DNA from: Desulfosporosinus hippei DSM 8344 | GTDB taxonomy: Bacteria; Bacillota; Desulfitobacteriia; Desulfitobacteriales; Desulfitobacteriaceae | NCBI RefSeq assembly: GCF_900100785.1 | Contig: NZ_FNCP01000004.1 | Span: 180,207 to 244,206, forward strand | Length of the DNA: 64,000 nucleotides | Reading direction: 5' to 3' | In this document: piece by piece, positions 53,750 to 63,178 of the stretch | Position numbering within the stretch: the stretch's first letter is position 1 | Layout: every line of letters begins with the position of its first letter | The notes under the pieces: generated by a model | Seen by the model: only the letters and a program-made list of their open reading frames with translations | Databases searched by the model: none | What the model was told of the DNA's origin: nothing | Made by a program: the position numbers and the translations under genes

Positions 53750-53923
53750 ATGAAATTTGTAACACAACTAAAAGGTGAAGACACATGGGAAGAAATCTCC
53801 TTAGAAGAGTGCTTATTTAAAACAGAAACCGCTGGTTTCTATATTCCGGGAACTGTACAAAAGATGTTAGAAGATGGCTTAGCAGTGGATACTCCTTGGT
53901 CAATCTTTAAGAAAGTTGAATAG
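53750..53923 (+). CDS. 57-residue conserved-looking small protein
   Basis: ATG 53750 with GGAGG nine bases upstream, 57 codons, TAG. The peptide MKFVTQLKGEDTWEEISLEE, ending PWSIFKKVE, has a well-mixed composition. A strong terminator at 53949 follows. No family is recognised; it resembles short acidic proteins of sporulating anaerobes. The position between the MBL unit and the Gly/Cys-rich protein gives no clue to function. Confidence 0.6.
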   Translation: MKFVTQLKGEDTWEEISLEECLFKTETAGFYIPGTVQKMLEDGLAVDTPWSIFKKVE

Positions 53924-53948
53924 CTATTCCTTCTAGTGAAGGATTTAA

Positions 53949-53983
53949 AGGAGCCCGTCATGGTTAGACGGACTCTTTTTTAT
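53949..53983 (+). terminator. Terminator after the 57-residue gene
   Basis: GAG-c-CCGTC-ATGGTTA-GACGG-a-CTC followed by TTTTTT. Confidence 0.85.
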
Positions 53984-54000
53984 AAGGAAGGTGAAGTATT

Positions 54001-54240
54001 ATGGGAATTTTCCTGACCATTTTTATTGTCTTTATCGCAGTTGCCCTATTTCGAGCTCCTCACTCCTCCTCCTCTCAACACAGATCAAACTCTATTTCTC
54101 ATTCAAATTATCCCATGTTCTCTGATGGCCATGATTACAATGACTCTGATTATTCTTCCAGCGACCACGGCGGATGTGATTCTTCAGGTGGGTGTGACTC
54201 CGGAGGGTGCGATTCAGGAGGGTGTGGCGGAGGAGACTAA
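54001..54240 (+). CDS. Membrane-anchored protein with Gly/Cys-rich repeat tail
   Basis: 79 residues, ATG 54001 with GGAAGGTG upstream. Residues 2-18 are one hydrophobic helix, then a Ser/His/Asp-rich linker, then a tail of near-perfect GGCDSS/GGCDSG repeats ending GGCGGGD, with five cysteines. The layout suggests a surface-exposed, possibly metal-binding or disulfide-linked tail. Such CDSGG tails occur in membrane-anchored proteins of several bacteria; the family is not named here. Confidence 0.7.
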   Translation: MGIFLTIFIVFIAVALFRAPHSSSSQHRSNSISHSNYPMFSDGHDYNDSDYSSSDHGGCDSSGGCDSGGCDSGGCGGGD

Positions 54241-54405
54241 CGCCGACTTGTCTGTCTTAAGTTAAGAAACGCGCACCAGCATGGATGACAAATAGTTCTA
54301 TAAGATTTAACTTGTTCTTAAACAACTATTCGTCAGATATATAGTCCTTCATTCGTCTATTTAATTAAGGCTACATATCAAATCTATAACTGGGGGGATT
54401 TATAC

Positions 54406-56460
54406 GTGAAAAGAAAACTATGGTACTCTCTCGCCGTGCTGGCAGTTTTCACAGGTATGATTATCATGACTGGCCTAAATGAACCGCCCAAGCAAAGCAT
54501 TGCCCAGGAACCAGAGCAAGCCCAACCCGAGAACCTTGGTCTCCCTACGCTTGGCTCCCTGGATAATCTGCGCAGTATCCTGAAAGATGCCGAGAATTCC
54601 AGAGGATTAATGGGGCAAGGTGTGCTGATGGGAGCAATTGCCTTAGATGGAATGACGAAGTCAGCTGGTGCCCCACCTGTAGATCAGGCTTCTCCAACTA
54701 ATTCAGGAGTTACATCTAAGGAAAGTAAAAACTATTCCACGACCAACCTTCAAGTAGCAGAAGTTGATGAAGCTGATATTGTCAAAAGTGATGGTACCTA
54801 TCTTTACCAAGTGAACAACCAGGAACTTCTCGTCATTCAGGCAGACCCCTCTGATCAAATGCACATTGTTAAACGAATCAGTTTTGATGAAAACGAATTT
54901 TCGCCCCAGGAATTATATGTTGACAATCAGTACCTGGTTGTCTTAGGCAATGCCATCTATCCGGAAACCCTGCCCTCAGCTGCAGAAAAAGATCAATCTA
55001 AGGCTATGATCTATCCGCCGATATTCCACAAATCCACGACTAAGGTGATTATCTATAACCTAGCCGATAAAGCTAATATAACCAAACTTCGGGAAGTCGA
55101 GCTTGACGGTGATTATGTCTCTTCTCGAAAGATCGGTTCAAATTTATACTTAATGGCTAACCAGTATCTAGACTTATATCGAATCATGAACTCAGATATG
55201 GAACCCACTTTACCCAGTTATCGTGATACAGCGCTGAATAATGAATTTGTCAGTCTGGATTACGCCAAAATTCGTTACTTTCCAGATTGTATCGAACCCA
55301 ACTATCTAATGATCGCCAGTCTTAATCTTGATCAAGCCCAGCAAGAAATGCAGGTGCAAACCTTTCTGGGTTCCGGGCAGAATGTTTATGCCTCCCCCTC
55401 TGATCTCTATATCGCTGTAACTCAATATGAGAGGGCTGAACAGGATCCCTCCGGCACCACTCCGAAGAAGCATGTAATCTCCGGACCCTATAGCATGGCC
55501 ACAGCTCTATACCGGTTCAGTCTCGATCCAGACGGAATTGAATTGCAAGCTAAAGGAACCGTGCCCGGAAACATTCTCAATCAATTTTCCATGGATGAAT
55601 ACAATGACTGCTTCAGGATTGCTACTACCACAGGAGAGATCTGGCGCTCGGATGAAACCACTTCAAAGAACAATGTTTATATCTTAGGGCAAGACCTCCA
55701 ATTAATGGGTAAGATTGAGGATATAGCTCCCGGTGAAAGGATTTACTCGGTTCGTTTTATGGGGGATCGCGGCTATATGGTGACCTTTAAGAATGTTGAT
55801 CCCTTTTTTGTCCTAGATCTTAAGGATCCCTCTGCTCCCCAAATCCTAGGTGCTTTAAAAATTCCGGGTTACAGTGATTATCTCCATCCTTATGATGAGA
55901 ATCACATTATAGGCTTTGGTAAAGAAACCATAGAGCTAAGTTCAACCAATAACCCAGGGATTCTTCCCGGTTCCCCCATGGGTTCCAATGCTTACTACCA
56001 AGGGATGAAACTGGCTGTCTTTGATGTAACCGATGTAAGCAAGCCAGTGGAAATGTATAAAACCACAATCGGCGACCGCGGGACTGATTCAGAAGTACTT
56101 CATAATCACAAAGCTTTACTTTTCGATCAAGAGAAAGGGCTACTATCCTTCCCCGTCACGGTGATGGAGGTCAAAAACTCAGTCAAAAGTCCTTCCGGGG
56201 TTCCCCAATATGGCTCATTTACCTTCCAGGGGGCCTATGTCTATAATTTTGATTTGCATAGCGGTTTCACCCTAAGGGGTAAAATTACTCATCTTGATAA
56301 GCCAGATTTATTGAAAGCCGGTCAGCATTATTATGGAATCAAGGAAATTGAACGAGTTCTTTATATCGGAAATACATTGTACACCGTCTCAAAAGGAAAA
56401 ATAAAAGCTAATGATCTAAACTCTCTGGAAGAGAAAAAAAGTTTATCTCTTAATCCTTAA
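54406..56460 (+). CDS. Secreted beta-propeller domain protein (PF09826-type)
   Basis: 684 residues, GTG 54406 with GGGGGG upstream. Signal peptide (MKRKLWYSLAVLAVFTGMI), low-complexity linker to about 110, then YSTTNLQVAEVDEADIVKSDGTYLYQVNNQELLVI, the hallmark start of the beta-propeller domain family, with repeated blades (GDRGYMVTFKNVDPFFVLDLKDPSAP) to the C-terminus. Extracytoplasmic; in relatives it often accompanies envelope stress genes. Function unknown. Standalone. Confidence 0.88.
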   Translation: MKRKLWYSLAVLAVFTGMIIMTGLNEPPKQSIAQEPEQAQPENLGLPTLGSLDNLRSILKDAENSRGLMGQGVLMGAIALDGMTKSAGAPPVDQASPTNSGVTSKESKNYSTTNLQVAEVDEADIVKSDGTYLYQVNNQELLVIQADPSDQMHIVKRISFDENEFSPQELYVDNQYLVVLGNAIYPETLPSAAEKDQSKAMIYPPIFHKSTTKVIIYNLADKANITKLREVELDGDYVSSRKIGSNLYLMANQYLDLYRIMNSDMEPTLPSYRDTALNNEFVSLDYAKIRYFPDCIEPNYLMIASLNLDQAQQEMQVQTFLGSGQNVYASPSDLYIAVTQYERAEQDPSGTTPKKHVISGPYSMATALYRFSLDPDGIELQAKGTVPGNILNQFSMDEYNDCFRIATTTGEIWRSDETTSKNNVYILGQDLQLMGKIEDIAPGERIYSVRFMGDRGYMVTFKNVDPFFVLDLKDPSAPQILGALKIPGYSDYLHPYDENHIIGFGKETIELSSTNNPGILPGSPMGSNAYYQGMKLAVFDVTDVSKPVEMYKTTIGDRGTDSEVLHNHKALLFDQEKGLLSFPVTVMEVKNSVKSPSGVPQYGSFTFQGAYVYNFDLHSGFTLRGKITHLDKPDLLKAGQHYYGIKEIERVLYIGNTLYTVSKGKIKANDLNSLEEKKSLSLNP

Positions 56461-56669
56461 AAACTTTACCTGTTCAACTAGATTTGTTAAGCTAACAAAG
56501 ATGGATAAGTATTGATTAATCCATGTACCGCTTTCACATTCAAGAGAAAGGGGTGCATGGAAATTTATTTCTAAGCCGCTTTTTCTAAATAGTTTTTTAG
56601 CAATGAATTAATTTATTGGTAAAGTGATCTCAACAAGTAAATCCAGAAACTAAGAAAGGTCTGTTTAAA

Positions 56670-58295
56670 ATGTTTGATACAGTAATTACCGGTGGTTTAA
56701 TAGTAGATGGTACGGGTACTCCCCCCTATCAAAGTGATGTGGGGATACAGGGTGGCCTGATTGTAGAAATAGCCCCCGACCTGTCTGCAAAGGCCTCAAG
56801 GGTTATTGATGCGACGAATAAAATAGTAACTCCGGGGTTCATAGACGTTCATAGTCATTGCGACTTAGTACCCTTTATGTCTGATTCCATTCGGGAGAGC
56901 AGAATCAGGCAAGGAGTAACCACCGAGATTATTGGCCAATGCGGATTGGGCTCGGCCCCCCACCTCCAAAGAATGGAGGATTGGCGCAATTATCTTATCC
57001 CAATCTTAGGTCCCGGGCCGCTAACCTGGGATTGGCAAGACTTTTCTATGTTTTATAGGGAACTCGCTGAAGCAGAAAAACCTAATAACTTGGCAGCTCT
57101 AATTGGTCACGGGGCAGTTCGAGCCCAAATTCTTGGCTTAAATAACCTCAAGCCTTCGGCCAAAGAAATCGAAGCCATGAGCGGGATTGTTGAGGATGCA
57201 ATGGCTCATGGAGCTTTAGGGATATCCTATGGTTTAGCATATCTCCCCGGGATGTTTGCTCCTAAAGAAGAACTAATTGCCCTGAGTTCGGTAGTTGCAG
57301 CTTATCAGGGGATTATGATGATTCATATCCGCAGTCACTCTCGTCAGGTTCGTGAAGGAATGTCAGAAGCAATTTCTGTCGCCAAAGAATCCGGAGTTAA
57401 GTTGCAGGTTTCTCATATGCGTTCCTATGCCAATCGAGATTTTGGCATAACAGCCGTGGAATTGATTGAGATAGTAGAAAAAGCCAGGATGGATGGTGTG
57501 GATGTAACCTTTGATGAACACCCTTATACCGCCGGTAGTACCCTCTTGTCTCAGACTTTACCTCCCTGGGCTAAAGAAGGTGGCAGCCCGGAGATCATTC
57601 GTCGCTTAAAAGACCCTCAACTAAGGGCTAAACTAAAGAATGACCTCCAGGGTCAAGGCCCCGACTACCCCGGCTGGGATAACTTTGTCGGTATGGTTGG
57701 GTGGTCAAATATTATGATCAGCTCTGTCAGCAAGCCCCAAAATAAATGGGCAGAGGGCTTAACTGCAGATCAATTAGTTCCCAAAAAGAGTTTTCCTGAT
57801 TCCCAACTAAATAGTCAAATCATTGACTCTATTGCCGACCTATTAATCAGTGAGGAATGTCGTTGTTCCATGGTCATGAAGAATCTATTTTCCGAAGAGG
57901 ATATTATTGCTTTACTCAAGCATCCTTTATGTCAAATTGGCTCAGATGGCATTCCTACCGGTAAGCCCCACCCGCGTTTATTTGGCACATACCCTAAATT
58001 CTTAGGAGAGTATGTCCGCGATAAAAATACAATGACCTGGGCTGAAGGGGTTAAGAGAATTACCGGAGACCCTGCACAACGTTTGAATCTACGAGACAGA
58101 GGATTTATCAAAAAAGGCTTTATGGCCGATCTAGTAGTTTTTGATCCCCAGAAGATTGCTGCTACTGAAGACTATACTAACCCTGCCCAGCATCCCACCG
58201 GTATCAACTATACGATAATTAATGGGCATATCGTTCTTGCCAATGATGAAGTACTAAACACAAATGCCGGCAGCATGATCGGGATGAACTATTAA
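56670..58295 (+). CDS. N-acyl-D-amino-acid deacylase (amidohydrolase)
   Basis: 541 residues, ATG 56670 with AGAAAGG upstream. Amidohydrolase fold: FDTVITGGLIVDGTGTPPYQSDVGI, metal motif PGFIDVHSHCD, HIRSHSR, LQVSHMRSY, IGSDGIPTGKPHPR and PAQRLNLRDRGFIKKGFMADLVVFDP. This matches D-aminoacylase/dihydropyrimidinase-like D-aminoacylases that release free D-amino acids from N-acyl forms. Followed by a strong terminator. Confidence 0.88.
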   Translation: MFDTVITGGLIVDGTGTPPYQSDVGIQGGLIVEIAPDLSAKASRVIDATNKIVTPGFIDVHSHCDLVPFMSDSIRESRIRQGVTTEIIGQCGLGSAPHLQRMEDWRNYLIPILGPGPLTWDWQDFSMFYRELAEAEKPNNLAALIGHGAVRAQILGLNNLKPSAKEIEAMSGIVEDAMAHGALGISYGLAYLPGMFAPKEELIALSSVVAAYQGIMMIHIRSHSRQVREGMSEAISVAKESGVKLQVSHMRSYANRDFGITAVELIEIVEKARMDGVDVTFDEHPYTAGSTLLSQTLPPWAKEGGSPEIIRRLKDPQLRAKLKNDLQGQGPDYPGWDNFVGMVGWSNIMISSVSKPQNKWAEGLTADQLVPKKSFPDSQLNSQIIDSIADLLISEECRCSMVMKNLFSEEDIIALLKHPLCQIGSDGIPTGKPHPRLFGTYPKFLGEYVRDKNTMTWAEGVKRITGDPAQRLNLRDRGFIKKGFMADLVVFDPQKIAATEDYTNPAQHPTGINYTIINGHIVLANDEVLNTNAGSMIGMNY

Positions 58296-58399
58296 CTTAC
58301 ATTATACTGATTACTCTTTAGTGCTTACTAATTGTTGTGCAAACAATTTCTAAGAACGCGTTTGAATTAGCTAGATTAGTACTGAACGAAAATAAAGAT

Positions 58400-58448
58400 A
58401 ACCAGCAGTTTACGGGATAAAAAATTCCCGTTACTACTGGTTTTTTTC
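58400..58448 (+). terminator. Terminator after the deacylase gene
   Basis: AACCAG…AGT…ACGGGA / TCCCGT…ACT…CTGGTT with 7 T's following. Confidence 0.85.
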
Positions 58449-58549
58449 TTATTAAATTACTTGCCGAAAAACCCTTTATTTAGGTGCGGATAGCATCCTT
58501 ATATCCAGCCAAAAATAAAGAAATCAGGTGAATTACGAGGAGTTATAAT

Positions 58550-59299
58550 ATGTATTTCATAATATTTGATTTAGAATTTAATCAAGACGTCGCTTCTTTA
58601 CAGAACTTTGATGGAAAAGGATCCCCCTATCCCTTTGAAATCATTCAAATTGGTGCCATCAAATTAGACTTGGAATTTAACACTGTAGGCACTTTTAACC
58701 GTTACGTCAAGCCAACCTTCTACACCAGAATTAATCCATTTGTCACAGATTTAACGGGTATCACCACTGAGCAGCTTTTAACTGAAGAACCCTTTCCGGA
58801 GATTTATAAGGCCTATACAGCGTTTATCAAGGAGAGGGATTCAATATTCTGTACTTGGGGCATGTCTGATATAACAGAACTATTCAGAAATGTCGAAGCC
58901 CATCAATTAAGCCCCAAGTTTTCACCCGAAAAGGTTATTAACATACAACCCTATGTCTCCACGCATTTCAATCTTTCTCAAAAAAACTTATTACGTCTTC
59001 AACATGCAGTAGAGTTGCTACATATTCCAATAACAAATGCATTTCACAATGCCCTTCATGATGCCTTTTATACGGCTGAAATATTTAAAAAAGTATACAA
59101 TCCCTCAATTCAACCAAAGCCCTATGCCCTATCCTATAGGACAATTAGAGCAAAACGCCCATCAAGAGTGATAGACACGGATAAACTTCTTCAGCAATTT
59201 GAAAAAATGTATGCCCGCAAAATAACCAAAGAAGAGGAAGAGATGATTCAACTTGCCTATAAAATGGGAAGAACCAATCAATTCTTGAAAGACACTTAA
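58550..59299 (+). CDS. 3'-5' exonuclease, DEDDh type (KapD-like)
   Basis: 249 residues, ATG 58550 with GAGGAG upstream. Exonuclease core: FDLEFNQD (catalytic D and E), EIIQIGAIKLDLEF, PFVTDLTGITTEQL, and the HNALHDAFYTAEI motif with the third Asp and the general-base His. Resembles KapD and Eri-1-type exonucleases of Gram-positive bacteria; these act on DNA or RNA 3' ends. Free-standing. Confidence 0.85.
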   Translation: MYFIIFDLEFNQDVASLQNFDGKGSPYPFEIIQIGAIKLDLEFNTVGTFNRYVKPTFYTRINPFVTDLTGITTEQLLTEEPFPEIYKAYTAFIKERDSIFCTWGMSDITELFRNVEAHQLSPKFSPEKVINIQPYVSTHFNLSQKNLLRLQHAVELLHIPITNAFHNALHDAFYTAEIFKKVYNPSIQPKPYALSYRTIRAKRPSRVIDTDKLLQQFEKMYARKITKEEEEMIQLAYKMGRTNQFLKDT

Positions 59300-59345
59300 A
59301 GTGGTCTTTTGGGACGGGCCAGGTACATTTACCATTGGAAGTAAA

Positions 59346-59969
59346 TTACTTTTCTGCAAAGATAAACACATCTGTAGTGATAGACCCATCGCTCTCCGGA
59401 TAGTCTTGCTCTTTGATCTCAATGATAGAAAAATGATTATCTTCTAGTATTTTCTTGACACTTTGTGCGGGATGATAGAAATAGTATATTTCCTCCTTAG
59501 AAAAACTGGTTTTCTCAAAACCATCCTTTTTCCCTTCCATAAAGCTTAAATATAGTTTACCTTCCCTCTTTAAATAGTTTGAAACCTTTTGCAGAAGGGA
59601 AAGCACTTCTGATTGATTTAAATGAACTATACAAAATGATAAGAATACCGCATCAAATGATTCGGTTTTAAAACTAATGTCTCGTATATCTTCACAACTA
59701 AAATCTCCCGCTGGAGCATTCTTTCGGGCTAGTTTAATCATTTCCTCGGAAAGATCAATTCCTTTAAGAGTAAAATTTTTACCTACTAACATTAACTGTC
59801 TCGCTACATTACCTGGTCCACACCCTAGATCCAAAACTTTTATTCCTGGCTCAAGCAAATTAATAAACTCTTTAATCATTTGTTGGTAAGGTGGATAGTC
59901 AGTAAATTTGTCATTAAAGGCAACACAGTTGTTGTCATAGGCAGTTATAGTTTTACGGGTTCGTTCCAT
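59346..59969 (-). CDS. Class I SAM-dependent methyltransferase
   Basis: 207 residues, ATG 59969; its ribosome binding site is AAAGGTG. SAM motif I in IKVLDLGCGPGNVARQL, motif II at GIDLSEEMI, and motif III-like FDAVFLSFCIVHLN. Standard UbiE/COQ5-like fold, substrate unknown. Convergent with the exonuclease gene. Confidence 0.88.
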   Translation of the reverse strand: MERTRKTITAYDNNCVAFNDKFTDYPPYQQMIKEFINLLEPGIKVLDLGCGPGNVARQLMLVGKNFTLKGIDLSEEMIKLARKNAPAGDFSCEDIRDISFKTESFDAVFLSFCIVHLNQSEVLSLLQKVSNYLKREGKLYLSFMEGKKDGFEKTSFSKEEIYYFYHPAQSVKKILEDNHFSIIEIKEQDYPESDGSITTDVFIFAEK

Positions 59970-60162
59970 GCAGCAACACCTTTCAATTTATACAAATATA
60001 TGCTTGTTAGTTAAGACGGCCACTCTCTTCACGCCTAGCTTATATTATTAAGCATACAAATACACATTTCAAGAAGTGATCATATAATAACTTATATAAT
60101 TGGCAACTGAATTTTGTTCAGATTCATTTCAGATTATTTTTGATTAGAAAGGATGCTTTAGG

Positions 60163-60549
60163 ATGAATAAAATGAAAATCTTAGAAGTACTTAATGATGC
60201 ATTACAAAATGAGCTTGAAATTGAAAAGGTTATAATCCTATACACTAATGGGGAGACTTTTGAAATTGACAGCGAAGCCGAAGAAGGAGAAGAAGATATA
60301 ATCCCCCAACTCTCCGAAAATGCTGCTCTTAACGATGGTGACGTTAATGATGATGTAAGGCTAGTTGAATTCGCAGAAATAGATGAATTGGATAAACCAA
60401 ATGATTTCCAAGAACTAGCTGAATTGCCTGAAACAAAGGAAGTTGAGAGTGTAGATTTTAAGGATAATATAGCGACCATAGTCCTGGAGGGTAATTGGAC
60501 TCACATAAACTATCTTCCATTCAGCCGGAAAATTAATATTATAAACTAA
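60163..60549 (+). CDS. Acidic 128-residue protein of unknown function
   Basis: ATG 60163 with GAAAGGATG upstream. Very acidic in the middle (EAEEGEEDI, NDGDVNDDVR). Predicted alpha/beta ends around the acidic linker (MNKMKILEVLNDALQNELEIEKVIILYTNGE; VDFKDNIATIVLEGN). No family is recognised. Convergent with the AI-2E permease gene, a shared hairpin between them. Confidence 0.6.
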   Translation: MNKMKILEVLNDALQNELEIEKVIILYTNGETFEIDSEAEEGEEDIIPQLSENAALNDGDVNDDVRLVEFAEIDELDKPNDFQELAELPETKEVESVDFKDNIATIVLEGNWTHINYLPFSRKINIIN

Positions 60550-60556
60550 GAACACT

Positions 60557-60596
60557 AATAAGAAGATGCCTCAAGCTGCTGAGACATCTTCTTATT
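60557..60596. terminator. Bidirectional terminator
   Basis: AATAAGAAGATG / CATCTTCTTATT, 12 bp, with inner CTCA / TGAG. It lies between convergent genes. Confidence 0.8.
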
Positions 60597-60621
60597 AAAT
60601 CCAGACACTGTTTATAATTAG

Positions 60622-61635
60622 CTAGCTATTATCTGATTCTTCTACGTCAAGTAAATCAAGCATAAATAGAAATAGCGGAATTCCAAACAATAGCCCCCAT
60701 ACACCCATAAAATGCTCAGAGAGCAATAAAACTACGAAGGTGAAAAATACTGGCAGTTTGGTTTTTATGGACATTAATTTTGGATTTAAAAAATAGGCTT
60801 CAATGGCATGCAATAATACTATCATACCAATAACATAAAGTATTTTTAAAAATCCACCCAGTTTAAAAGCGATAATTGATAAGGGAATAAGTGAGATTAT
60901 TACACCAGCCACAGGGATTAATCCTAAGATAAAAATCATAAATCCTAATCCTATGACCTGATGAAACCCTAACAAACTCAAAAAGATCGCCGATAAAATC
61001 GAATTTATAAAGGAAATCAAAATTTGTGTTTCCATTACTTTTGCAAAGGAGTTCACAAAATTTTGGCCCAATTTTTTATAATAAATGTAAACGAAGCTTG
61101 CCTTACTGGATTCGAACTTATTTAAGAACCTAATAGTTTTATCTTTTTCAAGTATCAGAAACAGGCTCAAAATTAAGGCAATAAAAATATTTAAACTAAA
61201 ATTCCAGATATTTGTTACTGAATGGATTAAAAATGTTCCTCCTTCGACCACATAGGACTGGATGCTTGTGCTAATAGCTTCTCTCAACTGCGGATTGATC
61301 GCATCCTCATAATTATTGATATCAAAATTACTTAGCTGAACTCCTATGAACATTAACTGCTTCGTTAGAATGGGTATATATCTGTATATTCCAAAGATAA
61401 TTGATGACGCTACAAAAGCAAAGACTACGACAGTTACCCAAGTTCTGTTTATAGGGATTAGTTTAACAATCTTGGAAAAGATGTAGTTCTGAATCCCGTA
61501 TAAAATGAAAGAAAACATGAAGGTCAGAAGAAGTAAATTCATCATAGGTCGAACCCCTATGATGATTGCAAATAAAAGAAGTAAGGACAACCCCTTTTTA
61601 AACAAATTACTTTCCAAAAAATTTTGAAATTTCAT
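60622..61635 (-). CDS. AI-2E/PerM-family permease
   Basis: 337 residues, ATG 61635; GGAGG upstream. Eight predicted membrane helices and the family's conserved C-terminal block (LGLIPVAGVIISLIPLSIIAF; GIPLFLFMLDLL). Members range from sporulation-linked YtvI to Na+/H+ antiporters, so the substrate is unknown. Confidence 0.85.
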   Translation of the reverse strand: MKFQNFLESNLFKKGLSLLLLFAIIIGVRPMMNLLLLTFMFSFILYGIQNYIFSKIVKLIPINRTWVTVVVFAFVASSIIFGIYRYIPILTKQLMFIGVQLSNFDINNYEDAINPQLREAISTSIQSYVVEGGTFLIHSVTNIWNFSLNIFIALILSLFLILEKDKTIRFLNKFESSKASFVYIYYKKLGQNFVNSFAKVMETQILISFINSILSAIFLSLLGFHQVIGLGFMIFILGLIPVAGVIISLIPLSIIAFKLGGFLKILYVIGMIVLLHAIEAYFLNPKLMSIKTKLPVFFTFVVLLLSEHFMGVWGLLFGIPLFLFMLDLLDVEESDNS

Positions 61636-61772
61636 TATGAGTTTTTTGCCTCCTGAGAACTCTTAATTTTTTGCTTTATATTCTATTATACTACATAATA
61701 CCACGTTACCTCCAAGGTATAAAGGGGCTGTCCGGTTCTCATTATTTCCACGGGTAACATGGTACCCATCTA

Positions 61773-61806
61773 TAAACAAAAATAAGAGGCCACTCATTGA
61801 GTGGCC
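61773..61806 (-). terminator. Terminator at the end of the repeat-array transcript
   Basis: Minus strand GGCCACTC-AAT-GAGTGGCC then TCTTATTTTTG. It is correctly oriented to end a transcript coming from the promoter at 63024. Confidence 0.75.
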
Positions 61807-61818
61807 AATTTAAAATAA

Positions 61819-61834
61819 TCCCGCAAAGTTCCTC
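61819..61834. repeat. Inverted repeat, left arm
   Basis: TCCCGCAAAGTTCCTC; perfect complement of 62806-62821 located 987 bases away. Confidence 0.85.
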
Positions 61835-62197
61835 ACAACTAATGGATACACGGCTCAAGATTAATATTCAACTAAACTTTACCAAAACCAGATACCAGTT
61901 GGTTTAATCAAAACTCTTTACAAACATATTTCTGAAGACTAACATTTCAAGGATAGAAACTGCCTACTAAAAAGTAAACCACCTAAACATTTCTTGGTAA
62001 CGTATGGGAAACTAATCTGGACAAATCCTCCACTATCTGTTGACTTTAATCTACTTACTGCGGTCAATCTTATAATTCACCATTGATAAGGTAAGTCTTA
62101 AATCACCTGAATTCTATACAGTTTCCGTTTCCAATTCTCTTATCTGATCACCGAAAATCTTATTGATCACTGACAATTTAACGTTAACTATTAACCA

Positions 62198-62760
62198 CTA
62201 ACTACTAAACGACTAACTACTGAACGACCTAACTAACTGAACGCTAACTACTGAACGACCTAACTAACTGAACGACTAACTACTAAACGACCTAACTAAC
62301 TGAACTCTGACTACTAAACGACCTAACTAACTGAACGACTAACTACTAAACGACCTAACTAACTGAACGACTAACTACTAAACGACCTTACTAACTGAAC
62401 TCTGACTACTAAACGACCTAACTAACTGAACGACTAACTACTAAACGACCTAACTAACTGAACGACTAACTACTAAACGACCTAACTAACTGAACTCTGA
62501 CTACTAAACGACCTAACTAACTGAACGACTGACTACTAAACGACCTAACTAACTGAACGACTGACTACTAAACGACCTAACTAACTGCACTCTAACTACT
62601 AAACGACCTTACTAACTGAACGGCTAACTACTAAACGACCTTACTAACTGAACGACTAACTACTAAACGACCTTACTAACTGAACGACTAACTACTAAAC
62701 GACCTTACTAACTGAACGACTAACTACTAAACGACCTTACTAACTAAACAACTAACTACC
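62198..62760. repeat. Tandem array, 17 units of 31-32 bp
   Basis: Unit CGACCTAACTAACTGAAC-GACTAACTACTAAA. Units 3, 6, 9 and 12 carry the 31-bp variant with GAACTCTGAC; units 13-17 are the homogeneous CGACCTTACTAACT form. Each unit is itself two related 16-base halves (CTAACTAC/CTAACTAA). Nearly G-poor plus strand. No spacers between units, so it is not CRISPR. Confidence 0.9.
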
Positions 62761-62805
62761 TGACTAAATGTTTCTTTATTGATCGATTGACTGACTGATC
62801 GATAG

Positions 62806-62821
62806 GAGGAACTTTGCGGGA
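62806..62821. repeat. Inverted repeat, right arm
   Basis: GAGGAACTTTGCGGGA, perfect complement of 61819-61834. Confidence 0.85.
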
Positions 62822-62846
62822 AATCTTTCTTTATTGAGAAACAGGA

Positions 62847-62868
62847 AAACCACCTATCTAGGTGGTTT
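62847..62868. other. Hairpin at the 5' end of the repeat transcript
   Basis: AAACCACCTA-TC-TAGGTGGTTT, 10-bp stem; an outer GAGAA / TTCTC pair extends it. Confidence 0.65.
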
Positions 62869-62996
62869 CAATTCTCGAAATTCAGCATTCTCTGACTGAT
62901 TGCAATGCCAACTTTCGATGAATCGAAAACTTTTGCCTAGCACGCGACCAACAACTTTTTGGATCTGAATTACTGTTATTGTGTTCTTATGACTTT

Positions 62997-63024
62997 ATTA
63001 TACCCATAATTAATGTATTGTCAA
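62997..63024 (-). promoter_or_regulatory. Consensus SigA promoter facing the repeat array
   Basis: TTGACA (63024-63019), a 16-base spacer and TATAAT (63002-62997): both hexamers are perfect. No gene lies downstream for 1.2 kb except the repeat array. Confidence 0.75.
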
Positions 63025-63178
63025 GAGTAAACGAAAAGAAAATTACATCATCAAAATGGTTGTATTTTTCTAGGGCGATAATGTCTACGAACACTATCGC
63101 CACCCTACATTATATACTTATGCTTTCAGGACTTGAGATCTCTGCCAGCTTAAATCGATTCAGCTTGCAGGCTAATTA

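Larger units (their letters stand above)
61785..62990 (-). ncRNA. Candidate noncoding RNA of about 1.2 kb with tandem repeats
   Basis: Bounded on the minus strand by a consensus promoter (-10 at 63002-62997) and a terminator (61806-61773). It holds, in transcript order: a 5' hairpin (62868-62847), inverted repeat arm, 17 tandem units, about 360 nt of unique sequence and the second arm. The arms would pair to close a 1-kb domain. No reading frame with ribosome binding site runs through it, and a 31-32 bp period excludes a repeated peptide. Function unknown; the unit could be a protein- or RNA-binding scaffold. Confidence 0.55.

Noticed and set aside
62198..62760. CRISPR array
   Set aside because: Units of 31-32 bp are contiguous with no unique spacers, and no cas genes are present.
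62198..62760. TACTAAC-like motifs as intron branch sites
   Set aside because: Chance feature of the CTAAC-rich repeat in a bacterial genome; no splice context.
61819..62821. Transposon or MITE with 16-bp terminal inverted repeats
   Set aside because: No transposase and no target-site duplication at the borders (TAA before, AAT after).
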